A stretch of 64,000 bases of DNA from Apteryx mantelli (lineage: Eukaryota > Chordata > Aves > Apterygiformes > Apterygidae): positions 19,311,207 to 19,375,206 of the forward strand of contig NC_089983.1 in the NCBI RefSeq assembly GCF_036417845.1, written 5' to 3'. Shown piece by piece: positions 25,201-38,018 of the stretch (positions are counted from its first letter, which is position 1; each line of letters opens with the position of its first letter). The position numbers were made by a program, and so were the translations under genes. A model generated the notes under the pieces. The model did not search any database. It saw only the letters and a list, made by a program, of their open reading frames with translations, and was not told the DNA's origin.

Positions 25201-26529
25201 TGCGCAGTTACAGCCTTCGCACCTCAGCAGAAGAGAAGGCAGGCAAGCGCGTGCCAGCTGGGCTGCGTGGCCCCACAAAACCCACACCGTCCCGTGAAGC
25301 ACGAGCAGTGCAACAGCCTACCCAGCTCCTTCTGGGACAAGTACAAACCAAAACCACTCTTAAAGAAAGAATTACCTTAGCAAAACACAATGTGCAGAAG
25401 AAATCTAATTTATACATATTTGAAGGTTAAAAAAATGTCATTTTGTTAAGACTATAGTATAAATCCCTGTATTTTTCCTTTCTTTTTCATTTTAATTGTT
25501 ATATTTAGACCTTTAATTTAGACTCCTACTTTCTGAGCTATGAAAAAGTATGAAATGTTTTTAAATGTTTAAAATGTTACTCTTGTTTTGATTTTTGGCA
25601 CGGTAATGATCTTAATTTGCTTACCTTATACTAACAAGTTTTAGCAGAAATTTAGAAATTTTAAAACGCGGTAGACCAAAGATAGTACCCTTCTCTTTAT
25701 CAGTTTGTGACAAAGCTTGTAAAAGTTATTCATGGCAGAACACAGGCAGAGAAGAAATGTTTTCACTGTCTTGGCTAACACATATGCTCGTCTTATGTCT
25801 TTCTCCTGGCAGAAATATTTCCATAGGACAAATCATGCTATTTTGCTTTCCCCTCCACATCACACACACGCACAACTCAGCTGGAGGATAAAGGCCCCTG
25901 TCCTGCCGTGAGCCCCGAATGTGCTCAGGCACACAGTGTGCAAATACTAGCAAGATTTTTTTTTAAAAAAGGTTACTCCAACAGTAGTGGTGGGCTCAAC
26001 TGTTAAATTTCCATGCAAATCAGTCGTGTTTCTTCTGAATATATGTGTGCGGAAAGGAACAACACATTTGAAAAGAATATAATATTCTTGCAATCCACAG
26101 CCAAGTATTCTTGGAAAGAAAGTGGGGGTAGGAGGACTCCCCATTTTTTCAGCATGGCTACTTAGTGTGTTTGATAGTATTCAAAAGAGTAACTTATTCC
26201 CTGATCATCTACTGATAAATTCAAATTTAGAAGAAAAAAAATGAAATGGAAATCAGACACACACACGCAGACTCCCCTAGAATAAACTTGTGTTTACGAC
26301 TTCAAAGTTTACCAAAACTCTGCACAGATTCAGCTGCAAGCAGCTTTGTATAGTATCATCTATTTTCAGATTGTCGCACTAGAGTCCAACTCAAGCAGTG
26401 CCTCTGAAAAGCAGTTTTGAAAAAGCCTTTGCTGTTAACAACCCCCCAAATCCCAATGGAGGAAGGCAGGAGGAATAAAGCTTCCTAGCTGTCCGTCCTG
26501 ACAAACTCCACCTCAAAACCCCATGGTTC

Positions 26530-27970
26530 CTGCCTTCTCCTACAGCACAAGTGAGGGGCTGGGAAGGGCAGTGGAGCCTGTGGCCAGGTCCTGGGCCCTG
26601 CAGGGAAACGCGCTGCGGTTGCCCGGTGGGAGCACACCAGGCCGCGGATGGCGAGGAAGGCCAGAGCCGCAGTGCCCCGAGTGCTTTGTGCGGGACGGGG
26701 GCACGGCTGGACACAAGCAGAAACCGCGTCTGACGTACCAGCGCCGCAGGGGTGTGCGAGGGCAACGAGCATGTTTTAGGCGTGATCCCACAAGCAGGTG
26801 TTGCAGGGGGCCTCGGTCGATGAAGCCGAAGCTCCTGAGGCGGGTCGGGCGGGCGGGAAGGCAGGTCTTCCCCCGAGAGGAGCCGTAGCGTCGAGGCCTT
26901 GTTCTACGGACACCACGTTCTTCAAATTCCTTCCTTTTTGTAAATGACAAAACACGAAACCATGTAAGAACATATTCCGCGGCTAATTCTGCTGAGCTGC
27001 CCACAGAAGCCCCCGAAGCGCCCTGCACCGCGACAGGCTCGCGAAGGGCAGGGCGAGATGCTCCCGCGGCACCGCCCCGCGAGCCGCCAGCAGCCTCCCG
27101 GCGGCGGGAGCCCGCGGCTCCGTGCCACCGCGGCGGCCCCGCTCCCGAGCCGCGGCGCGGGGCCGGATCCCGCCCGCGGCGGCCCCGCTCCCGCCGCCGC
27201 AGCGCCGGGAGCCGCCCCGCTCCCGCGGCAGCGCCCGGCGGCAGCCGCGGCCACAGCAGGACCCGCTGCCGCGGGGGGCGGCGGGGCGGAGCGCGCCGGC
27301 CCCGGCACCAGGTGCGGCCCCGGCCCCGCGGCCGCCCCCGCCTCCGTCCCGCCCGGTGCCGGGGCGACCGGCGGCCGCGGCAGCCCGCTGGGGGCCGGGG
27401 CCGGCGGGGCGGGGGCCGCTCCCGGCGCGGGCAGCTCTGCGGCCGCCTCCGGAAGGCGGCTACGGGGCGCGCTCCCACAGGTGCCGGGGCGCGGGGACCC
27501 CCCGCCCGGCCCCGCCGCCGCTCACGCCGCTCCGGGCAGCTGCTCCCAGGCACCGCGGCCGCTCCGCTCCGCTCCGCGCCGGGGGCGCCCGCCCCCGCCA
27601 CAGCCCCGGCCCCGGCCCCCAGCGGCGGCCGCGGCTGCCAGCGCGGGATGAGCCGGGGCGGCGCCGCCCGCCGCCCGTGGAGCCCCGCCGCCGCCGGCGC
27701 TCACCGCGGGGCTCCGCCGCGCCGGAGGGAGCAGCCGCGCCCTGCCGCAGCCGCGACCCGGCCCGGCCCGGCGCGGCGGAGACCCTCCGCCCGCCCGCAG
27801 CGCCGCCGCACCTGCCGCCCCGCCCGCCGCGAGCTGCCGCGGCCGCGCCGGGGAGCGCCGCCCCCGGACCGGGCCCCGGCCCCGGCCCCCCGCGCCGCGG
27901 CCGGGGCGGCGGGACCGAGCCGCGCCCGCGCGGGGGCTCGGGCGGCTGCGCCGCGCCGCGCGGCACTTGC
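26530..27970 (-). promoter_or_regulatory. C2orf88: CpG island, probable C2orf88 promoter
   Basis: The window turns abruptly GC-rich here. The core (about 26,990-27,970) is almost continuous G and C with very dense CpG, then drops back to AT-rich sequence after 27,970. This is the signature of an unmethylated vertebrate promoter. The only gene whose 5' end should lie here is C2orf88 on the - strand, and a consensus - strand donor (GTGAGC, GT at 27703-27704) could end its first non-coding exon. A second possible donor is at 27534-27535. A divergent + strand transcript is possible. Long open frames in the island on both strands are an effect of the GC content. Confidence 0.7.
27705..27960 (-). 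other. C2orf88: Candidate non-coding first exon of C2orf88
   Basis: The exon end is proposed from the GTGAGC donor on the - strand. The start is only a guess at the island edge. There is no direct evidence beyond location and the donor consensus. Confidence 0.25.
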
Positions 27971-30326
27971 TCGTGGTTTGCTTCCCTCTCCTCCCCTCGG
28001 GCTATGAAAATGCAAGGGTTTTACCGAGTGACTGTCACGCATTAGCACCGGGATGGGGCCTGACATTAAAAAAAGTGCACAATACAATCCCCTTTCATTG
28101 TGTTCTTCTTGTTGTTTTGAATTAATGGAAGCATTTTTAAAAGACAGTTATGAAAGCTTATTGTTATAAAAATGGCATGCTAGACTAAGCCTTTTGATAA
28201 AACGTTAAAATGCCACAGACTGCTGAAAGATTAAGTATTGCTGAACATTAAAGTAAGTGAAGAAAACTGCATGGCAAAGACTAAGGCTGAGGCCAGCAAG
28301 ATATTTCTCCTATTTATCCTATTAGACAGCATTGAAAAATGTACAATCAAGGAAAACTGTAAGTTAACAGAACCTGTAAAAAGAAACCTCCTCCCCCAAA
28401 GAAAGCTTTCAGGATGAAAGGACGTGACAAAATTACAAAGATTTAAAATAAAAATGACACTGAGAATGAAAAATATATTTCAACAGAGACAGGCTGTGAG
28501 CTGAAACCTCAAGTAAAGCATCCTTACGTTTTGGAGAGTACTAACATCAAAGTTATTGCCGGATGCACAAACATCCATCGACTCTGGGGGGCTGTTACAG
28601 AGCTCACATCTAGCCGGTACGTACCGTGGCCTCCTGTTCCCGGTGATGGTCCACATCTGGTTTGGGGCACTCTGCTGAATGCTGGGCCCTGGTTTCCTCT
28701 ACAACAACAGCCTAAAAGCTGTGGGGTTTAGCACCACACTCATCACCTTTCGCGGAGATAGCGCTTGGTCTAAACGCCTGTGTTGACCTGTGATTAAAAT
28801 TCTTCCTATGTATTTAGGCAGCATGAGGTATTGTGTCTCTCAGCCATAATAATAGCTTTATTGTTTCTAACCTACTTCCAGTTAGGCGTCGGCCAGCCAA
28901 GGAATTTATTGAAATGTTACCAAATCCAAAGAAAACATTACACTTGTAATAGCAGTCAAGAAAAATGATATAAATGTAGCTTCCGCTTCATTGTTTGTTC
29001 AGTGCAGCCCTGTTGGCAGATGGAGGCAAGGCAGTCCAGATGTGGGGCAGCCAGAGGCCAGCATGCTGCAGAAAAAATACAGCCTCCACTGCACCCTCCC
29101 CAACTCACACCAAAAACCCTCCCAAGCCCAGACAGGTGAGGGGGGCAGGATGTGAACACAGCAGTCCTGCAAGAAGTAATAAAGCAGCAAAGCTGGCACA
29201 CTTAAACCAACAAAAGAAAGAAAGTTTGTTTATGCCAATCTTTAAATGATCATTACTTGAAATTTTTGTGAGAATTTGACAACAGCATGTAATATTACAC
29301 TCATTGCTTGCAAACACTCCATCACAAACGTGAATAAAGAAATAGTATTTTACTAATTGCTGCCTTCAGGGCCCAGAGAAAGCATTTAGCTGACAAATGC
29401 TGTATACTCTGTTTGATATGTGCTGCATTTGCAGCATCATTTCACATCAGTGTTAATGGGAACCATGCTGCTGTTTCAGACTGAACTGAGAATTACTGGC
29501 ACATGGCTCTGCCGTAGATAGAGAGATCACAGCTCAAAGTAAAAACACAAGGTGAAAGCTTAACATCAGAGACCTTTTACTATTAACTTCATTAGAGCAG
29601 CAATTCACAGAAAATGTAAACCTCAAATACAAATGCAGGTTCCAGTTCTTCGCACACTTGATTTTTATGTGGTAAGTTTTTAAGTCATGAATAATCCCAC
29701 TGAGAGTTAAGCACATATGCAAGCGTTTGCAGGAGCAGGTTTCAGGAGCTTGACCTAAAGCCTATTAAAGCCAGTGACACTATATCCTCTGATTTCAAGT
29801 AGCTTTGACTCAGGTCCTGGTGACCTGTATAGATTTCAGTCAAATTTTTTATTACTATTTTAGTTTGCCCTTGGGTGAGTGGAGAAGCAAATGACATAAA
29901 TCAAAGCTTTAAAAATTAAAACAAGACAGAGTACTGGAGAGGTATGCTTTCCTTGCCTTAAAACACTAAGATGGTTTTACTCTATTTTAAACTATATACA
30001 AACAGTTTTAAATAAGAATTTCATAATGAAATGATGACTGTCTTTTTAGTGGTTTATAGCTACTTTGTCCTTTTTTAATCTAGTTTGAATTCTAATGCAA
30101 GGTTCCACTTTTAACTTCAGTTTTGAAGGGAATGTAACTCATACTGAGTAACTTCGAGATGTGGGGCAAATATTTCAGAAGCTATCTTACTGTAAATGTG
30201 AGGGATTACAAGCAGATTGGTTGCACCTGATTTGATCACCTAATTAAATCCAAACAGATAACTAACTGTACATCACTTCTGCAACTCTTGCCTCCTCATG
30301 TCACAACTCAGCAACAAACTGTTTAG

Positions 30327-30346
30327 CTTGAATACTAGTATTCAAG
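30327..30346. repeat. Perfect 20-bp palindrome
   Basis: CTTGAATACT is followed immediately by its exact reverse complement AGTATTCAAG. No spacer is present. Confidence 0.9.
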
Positions 30347-30600
30347 TATAAAACAGAGGAAGGTATAGAGAATTAAGAAAAGGGAGATGCATGTGATGAG
30401 AATTCCAAGCCGGTACTTATTTCTGGGTACCAAAATGTATTTAATATTTAATTAGCTGTGCAATATGTGAGATAGCTTAATTATATCTGGCTCATGCAAA
30501 GCATTCATTCTTTTTAAATGAGGAGCATCCATTTGAAGTGATTAGCATGCAACATAGACTAGGTGGTCTACGAAATATTTAGCTCCTAAAGTACTTAAAG

Positions 30601-30835
30601 GTTAATGGCCAGGGCCAGGCCCAGGTGGTGTGGTGCTGAAAGCCCCAGCCCCAGCCCCAGCTTGAGGCGCCTCAGCAGGGGGGCCCTGTGAGGCCCAGGA
30701 GGGCTAGGTGCCCCACGGCCGCCCCCGTGGGGCAGGGCCATCCCAGTGAGCCTGTGCGGACCGGGGCTTAGCACCCTCCTGCAGCTCCAAGCCCAGTGTC
30801 CTCCTGCTTGAGTGGCTGGATGTACCTTCCTCTAG
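30601..30835. other. GC-rich patch with CCCCAG repeats and strong hairpin
   Basis: A sharply bounded GC-rich segment in AT-rich DNA. It holds a short CCCCAG tandem repeat (about 30641-30660), a 12-bp palindrome TGAGGCGCCTCA (30663-30674) and a hairpin with 10-bp perfect arms TGCCCCACGG / CCGTGGGGCA (30709-30718 and 30725-30734) around CCGCCC. I do not recognise it as a known element. It may be a fragment of a GC-rich avian repeat or a small regulatory island. Confidence 0.5.
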
Positions 30836-33230
30836 GGGTAAGTAAGGCACTTTTGCCCCAAAATGAATTGTTTTGGACTTAGCTTGACGTTTTTGCTGTC
30901 ACAGGATCTATTTATTGTATTAGTTATTCTCATTACTTATTTATTTGAGTCTGATTGACCTTCCTAAGCCTGTGCTGTGATATAGCCCAGACTCTCCAAG
31001 TGCTCTGCATGCTCTGCTCCGTATCCTTGTGTCCTCCCTGCGGTTGAGCCACTGGGGGATAAACACTTGGTTTTCCCCAGAGTGATACGAGCACTCTTCA
31101 ATGATAAGGCATATACAGTACAAATACATTTGCAGTGGGAGGAAAATGGTGTAAACTGAGTGAGGAAAGTTACAAAATCAAACTAGCTGCATTGTTAGAC
31201 TGGTAACAAATTGCCAGACTAGATGATAGTTATTCCAGAGTTTCAAAGCAGCTTAGACAAGATACTAAACTATTACTTTTAGTAAGTAATTTGTGACATA
31301 GCAACCTCTGTATCAGAGGAATGGGACATGGCAAATTTTTAACAAGTTTGTCCAAGAGCAGCAGAATAAATGAAGCCTGGTTTCTCCCTCCTTCTCGTAC
31401 AGCTGTTGCAGTTCCTGCCCTCATCCTTCCACCATGCTACCCGTCAGGGCTCCTCCGCATCTGCAGACCTTCCCTGCAGAGCTTTCAGTTCCTCCTTTAT
31501 GTCCCGTAAGTTCACAATGTCCCAAGTTCATTTTTGTACTGCTGGTATCCTCCTCTGCTTGGCAATAGTCCATCTCCCTCCTGTTTCACCTGTGCCCAGT
31601 TTACAATAATCCATCTTTCTTCCTCGTCCTCCGAGCTGTGTTGCTTGGTTGGCCAGATGGGCAAAAGCTAGCTTGCGCTCCAGTTCTGACTAGGCGCTGC
31701 CCAGGTGGCCAGTATATACATCTGGCACGCAGACAAAACCGGGGTCAAAGTCTCCTTGCCTTTCCTCCAGAGAGGAGAGAGAAAAATAATTCTTTTTCTC
31801 AAGCAGTGCATAAGTTAATTTAAGAACTCATTTGACGGGGATGTTATAGAGGCTGAAGTATTCATGGAGTCAAAGAGGCAGTACAAAAATTCATGAAGGA
31901 GTTACTAGATCTGTCCAAATGCAACCTCCAAATCAGATAGCCATTAGTCACCAGTTGCTGGCTGAACTACTCCACACTTGCTCTGTTCCGTAATATTTTT
32001 TTTTTACATACATGTATATGCTTGTACTAAGCATGGCTTTACTGAGGCACCTAGTTCTAATTCAGCTGAACTGTTAAAGAAGGCAAGATATGAAAAGTAT
32101 TCTCTGCTCCAGTAACTCCCCCACCCAACACGCACATGTTATCTCCCATGGTCATGATAACTTCACAAAACCTATTTATATATGCAATAATCCACTAACT
32201 GTACAGGTTGGAAAATGTAATGCAGTCTGAAAAGAATCAATATAGATTCTCAAGAGCAAAAAAGCCAAAACAAAAAAACCCCAAAGTTTTCTCTCATCAG
32301 CTAAAATTTCCTATTAATCAAAAAGCCTTATAGTTTACCTAACATGGCTTGCAATAAGATATTTAATGTTCAAAATCAAAACCATGATGCAGAGTACGTC
32401 TACTTCACTGCAACAAACAATTTTATATTCTGCATAACCTCCATGTAAATAAACACTCTATTATGCTCTATTTTCAAAAACTTTGCTGTTGGGAAAGATG
32501 TTCCTTTCCTCAGGAATGGATTTTTCTCTTTTTTTCCTAATTCTTGTTTCATTATGCATTGCTTTGTTCTGCATGCGACTGACATTTACAAAAGCTTTTC
32601 CTTAAAGCTCATATTTTCCTGAAATATTTTCTTGAAGTTTACAACCACGTTGATTAAAAGTAAAGACAAGTATGACTAGAGCATGTCAAAGCACAGGCCA
32701 TGAAAATCACTCAGTGCTGCCCTACTTTACAGCTCTGATCTTACCACAAGTACATTACAGTGGCAATTACACATTTGCTCCAAACCTTAGGGCACAACAT
32801 GGATTTCTAGATCAATTATTTTTGGAACATCCCACCCTCCTCCTGCTCTCAAAGAGTTTGACAGTTTTTAACTTTAAATTTAAAGTACAATTCTAGCAGT
32901 CAAGTAACAAAAAAAAAGAAAAAGAAAAAGAAGCAATCAAATTAATAGCAACATTACTATATGTTATTCTTTAAATATTTAGGATATCTTCATACAAGAA
33001 AGTGGAATTTGATTTAAATGACAAAGATGTATATGGTTCAATAAAATATTTTGCGTAAACTAGGCATACACCTAAATAACCGTGCTGGAAAATGTAACAC
33101 AGGGCATATGTCTATTCGCTACTAGCTCCTTAAGCCCTATGTAGTTCTCTCTGTAAATCTTCTGAACTCTGAACCACAGAAATAGATTAAGGGTGGACCT
33201 GGACTGAAAAAAAGGCATTTATGTGTGTGT

Positions 33231-33275
33231 AAATACATGTTGAACACACATATACACACACATATGCATAATATA
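33231..33275. repeat. TG/CA-rich simple repeat
   Basis: A short GT run followed by CA-rich and TA-containing repeats, giving a partly self-complementary stretch. Confidence 0.75.
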
Positions 33276-36200
33276 CATTCATTCATGTTTTACCTGAATC
33301 AACAGGGATTAATACTGAAAATCACAGCCTAGTAAATGTACACAGATAAGAGGACTGTACAAGAAATTTGTATTCCTCAGAATACAGCTTTTCTTCAGCA
33401 GAAACTAGATATATCAGATGGGAAGAGAAAAACAAAATGCTAACATGTAAAAAAGAAAAAACACAAGATCCTGGTACCCTGCTTTTGTACACTGTACAAG
33501 CAATAATGCTGGGCCAGGTTTGACGATCAGGATCTGTATGGTTTAGCAAAAGATCATTGGTTTGTTGTACAATTTTAGTGAAATAGGCCAATGGGTATAT
33601 TCCTATAGCTCAGATCAGAATAACAACATGAATCAGTATATTCAGTATATTCATTAAATTTCGTATACATTAATGAATTGCCAGCACTATGTGAGAATAG
33701 CTGACTGTTATCAATCTTCATCATGTTGACATATTTTGGCAAGGACCTGGCCCACCTTTTAATTTATCCAAAACTAGGTAAAATACCCAGTTTAGCAGGA
33801 GAGCTTCAAGCATGTGCTCAGTTTTTCTTATGCACTTAAACTTCAGCATATGCAAAAGCATTTTAGTTGATAGGGGCTGAGTTGCAGTAATTTTATCCAT
33901 TCACTAACAATAATGCCTGTACTAAAACATTTGCAACCATTTATGCCACCGTATTTGTAAACTTTTCTATGAAGAAACATCAATATTTACTTTGAGTTTG
34001 TCTAGGTACTCATGAACATGCTAAAGCTAATTACAAGAATAGCTACATACCTGTATGTTATACTATGAAGGCACTGTGCCCAAATACAGGGAGATAAGAT
34101 AAGATGTGTGGGTATTAATTCTTTTCTCCCATTATCAGTATTAAAAAAGAAGAGACCAGAAGAGGGGTTATTACTAAAATAAACTAGATGTTTCTATACA
34201 GCACAGGTTTCTAGCCAATTGAATTAATAGTTAGTCTTCCGTTTCAATGCATGCTAGCTGTTAATCCAGAAATTAATAGAAGGTATGTACTGGAACTCTG
34301 CCTAGGGCGATTTTAGGAATCTTTAAAACAAAGGATAATTCACAAAACAGGTCTCAGTTGTCTGATAAAACCTGTAATGTTTTCAGGAAACTATGTCATA
34401 CCACATCTCATCAAAATACCATTGTATCAACAACATTAAGAAAATATGTTGTTGTTTATTATTAGGTACAACAGAGATGACAAAGTTTACAAGAAAACAT
34501 TTATTCACAGGAGCCAATAGAAGCTTTTGTTTTCTGTTCTACGCAATGTGATCAGCATATATTTTTTATGACCTGTGATATATGAAAAGGTGTGAAAGTG
34601 CTTTCTTCTGCTTTTCAGTCAGAAACCTGATGTCTGGTTGTAATCAATTTCATCTTGTGCAATCGTTCTCCATCTTTATGCATCTCCCACCTTACACCTC
34701 TATTTAGTAGATTTATCAATAAAAACTAATAAGATGGAGTAAATATTAAAAATTGAAAAATACAGATATCTAATGTCAGTTGTATCTTTTATAGCACTCT
34801 TACAATACACGAAGATACTTTCATAATACGCTACATAAGTAGGAGCTAAAAGCAAGGCCAGAGTCTGGCATAAGGGTATAAATGAAAATGACTTTAGGAC
34901 TGAAGGAAGACACCAAGTAGGCTATTACATACTGAACATTAATTCTGTAAAAGGAAAGAATGGGATTAATTGACATTTGGATTATTAGTCACACCAGTTA
35001 CAAATGCTTGGTGGGCTGAGATACTTCTGTAATGGAAAAGTTCATTTTATACACACCATATGCTTTAGAAGTTTAGCTAAAAGAAAAATTGTTTTCAAGA
35101 TTAAAAAAAAAGCAAATTACTGAAAATTCAAGTCTGTTTTGTTAGTATCTTGTGACTCATATCAAATAGTTTTGCCATACTGGTTGTTCTAAAAGTCAAA
35201 GATTACTATATTATAAAAATGAAATGCTTTCCATGGCTCTCAGGTTTTCTGTTCTACAACTGGGAACTGTGCTGACTCCCTGGAACTGCCTAAATTACCC
35301 CATTCCCCAAAGGCAGTTTAGTTAGACTCTGAATAAAGGCAGAGCAAGGAGACCTGAGGAACTCAGAAGAAGCCAAGAAATTTTTTAAAATAATCCTGAA
35401 TATTAATTCTCATTCAAGAATAAAGTATTTTCATAATAGTGGAATTTCTTCCATTGGAAGAATGTTATCCATTTCAATTAAAGACTCGGTGATGATGAAC
35501 CCTGACCTGGGATTCATGCTAACAGCGGAGTCAACTGAGATCCTGTTCCCCAGAGAATTACAGACGTTGGTCTCAAGTGTATACCTCATCTTGGCGCCAT
35601 GGCAATGGCTAGGGTTTTTATTTTATCTTATTTAGAAACCGTTCTAAATGATCACTTTTTTTGTGGTGCATACATAAGTAAAACATTAAATCAAAGTAGG
35701 ACTACACATTCATCATGAAGGAAAACTGAAACAGTTATAAAAATTTCCCAGGAGCTTTGAGGAAGAAGGCAGCTGTAACTTTTGCTTTTATCTATATTAA
35801 ACCGGAGATCATATTTGGCAGAACACTAGTAATGAATCTGAATTTACACTGCCTGCAAGAGGCAACATGGACACAAGGCTTCAGCCTGCCCATTAATCCT
35901 GCAGCTCAGGTACAGTTTAAATATAGCCTGTATAGTGAGATACTTTACCTCCCTGTAAACATAGGCAGTTTTTCCCTGTGCACAGTACTGGAAAACATAA
36001 AAAAGATAAACAGTAAATAAAAAAAAAATATATTTTTACTAAGAAGGCAGTACACCAACCAGAGAAATATTTCTAGTTTATATACAAATCCTCTTTTCTT
36101 TATTGTTTCCTCAATATCTAGTGAACATCAGTAAAACTAAATTCCTCATGAAACACAGGAGGACGCACTCTACTCTAAAGAATCCTGAATGCTGCAGTCC

Positions 36201-37730
36201 TGAAAACACATTAGATCTGCAGCACAGCAAGGAGATTAACCAAACATGAGGCATTAAAATATTGCAAAGAGGATCACAGAGATTTGTGATTGAAAAAACA
36301 CACACCAGAATTACAGTCAGCTGAAAAGCTGGGCAGACAGAAAATGTGTAAGTCTTTTAGATTTAGATAACTTTTAGAATAAAGTCAAATTTTGGGTAAT
36401 GCATTGCAATTTATCACATCAGGCTTTCCTATGACATGAGGTTGCAAACAATGCCATCTTCTTTCTAAACTAAAAACTATAGTTTTGTGATAGTCAAATA
36501 CTATCTGCAAAAAAAGAAAATCCCATTGAATATGGTCACTGACATGCCAGAAATGAAGAACCCTGAGGACAGCAACAGACAAAGCAGTAGCCTTTTGTAA
36601 GTATCTTGCCACACAAATGGAAAAAATACAGAGAAATAATAAAAATTTAAGGATACAATCTTCCTACAGCATTCCCTTCTCTAGCATGAAAATAATACAA
36701 AAGATACTAAAATAAAATGTTAAATAGGAAATTGCTTCTAAATTAAAATAAAGGCAGGCTTCACTGCAGACAATACCGTGGATCAGCAGACCAGTGACAC
36801 ACTAACAGAGACCCTGCCCCCAGTCACGTTACCATTGTGGACATTAGTATATTTTAAACGGAGAAATAACAAGTTTCAAAGAGCGTACCAACATCTTTGT
36901 TCAGTCTAACAACCTTGAAGCTCTGACATTGATAAACGTCATTACGAACAACATGTAAAGAACCTTAACAACTCTGAAGCAAGTAATAGGTTTTGCTTTT
37001 CATTGCAACTTTGTTCAAAGGAAATCAGCCTGCCCCTAGCAACTAATATATTCCCTGAAACGTATTCTTCATATTCTGTTTTTCTGGGTGACACAAAAGA
37101 TGCTTAAAGGGTATGAAACTGCAAGGTTTCTTCTAGCACTTCTAGCAACTCTCAAAGACACCTATGCCTAGACCATAAGTTTCTCAGGCTTGAGAAATTT
37201 AGCCTTTTGGACAAATTTCTGGAAAAGTGGCCTCTTGCTGCCAGGAGAGCAGCCATGACGTCTCTTCTATTTTAACACACTGGCCTACTTCTCTCATTTT
37301 TCTTTGAGGGCAGGTATGCATCCCCCTTAAATTTAAGGGTTATCTTTCATTTCATCTGTTGTCACGTAAGTAAGGGGAAAACTAAACCAATCACGTCCTT
37401 CCAGAATAACACAAAAGAGTGAAACATCTGATTAAACCCTGTTCTCAGAGTAGAACTGAGCCTCAAAAAAACCAATCTTTTAGCAAAAGTTAACCACAAA
37501 GATTTTTTTCATATAAATTTTCTTCAATGAATTGCCTACATGAAATAAGAGTCATAGATGTGGCTTCAAGATTTGAGATGCATTAAAACATGTTATTCCC
37601 TTGCACTCACGCTCTCACACTCAGTGGAGAGGGAGATAAGGCCTGTGACCGGCATTTAGCAAGCACAGTGTCACTGCAGAGCCCTGACGCGTGGTGCTGG
37701 CTTGCAGCTGCACAGCCGCCTGCCCATGAC

Positions 37731-38018
37731 TTTTGATACAAAATTGGGAGGAGTGGCTGATACACCAGAGCGCTGTGCATCAAACTGAAATACAGAAAAC
37801 TCCGTCTGAACATATGGAAAAACTTTTGTCTGTGAGGGTGACTGAGCACTGGAACAGGTTGCCCAGAGAGGTTGTGGAGTCTCCAACCTTGGAGATATTC
37901 AAAAGCCATCTGGACAGGGTCCTGGGCAGCCTGCTCAAGGTGGCTGTGCTGGAGCAGGAGGGTTGGACTAGATGATCTCCAGGGGTCCCATCCAACCTCA
38001 GCAATCCTGTGACTCCTG
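37731..38018 (+). mobile_element. CR1 LINE 3' fragment with internal deletion
   Basis: The segment carries the typical avian CR1 end: translation gives VRVTEHWNRLPREVVESP and LEIFKSHLD, followed by the CR1 tail (ggttggactagatgatctcc, then tcccatccaacctcagcaat) and degenerate copies of the terminal ATTCTRTG-type repeat. The left end (aaattgggaggagtggctga) encodes KLGGVADTPE, which in full-length CR1 lies well upstream of the tail, so a long internal stretch is missing. The reading frame is also broken. It is a dead, 5'-truncated copy in + orientation. It supports a sauropsid, most likely bird, source. Confidence 0.9.

Larger units (their letters stand above)
16616..27702 (-). other. C2orf88: Inferred C2orf88 5' UTR intron, about 11 kb
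   Basis: This span runs from the inferred coding-exon acceptor to the CpG island thought to hold the promoter. No coding exon was recognised in it. It contains an AT microsatellite (18287-18335), a G-rich run (19217-19238), long open frames on both strands at 19295-19772 without recognisable product, and moderately GC-rich patches near 22.3-22.9 and 25.0-25.4 kb. Untranslated exons could be hidden here. Confidence 0.45.

Noticed and set aside
24933-25430. 165-codon + strand open frame
   Set aside because: No recognisable domain, other frames and the opposite strand are also open, and the composition follows a local GC rise. There is no supporting splice or promoter signal.
26540-28045. Very long open frames in the CpG island (353 codons on -, 307, 231 and 197 codons on +)
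   Set aside because: They overlap on both strands and in several frames, consist almost only of A, G, P and R codons, and arise because stop codons are rare in GC-saturated DNA.
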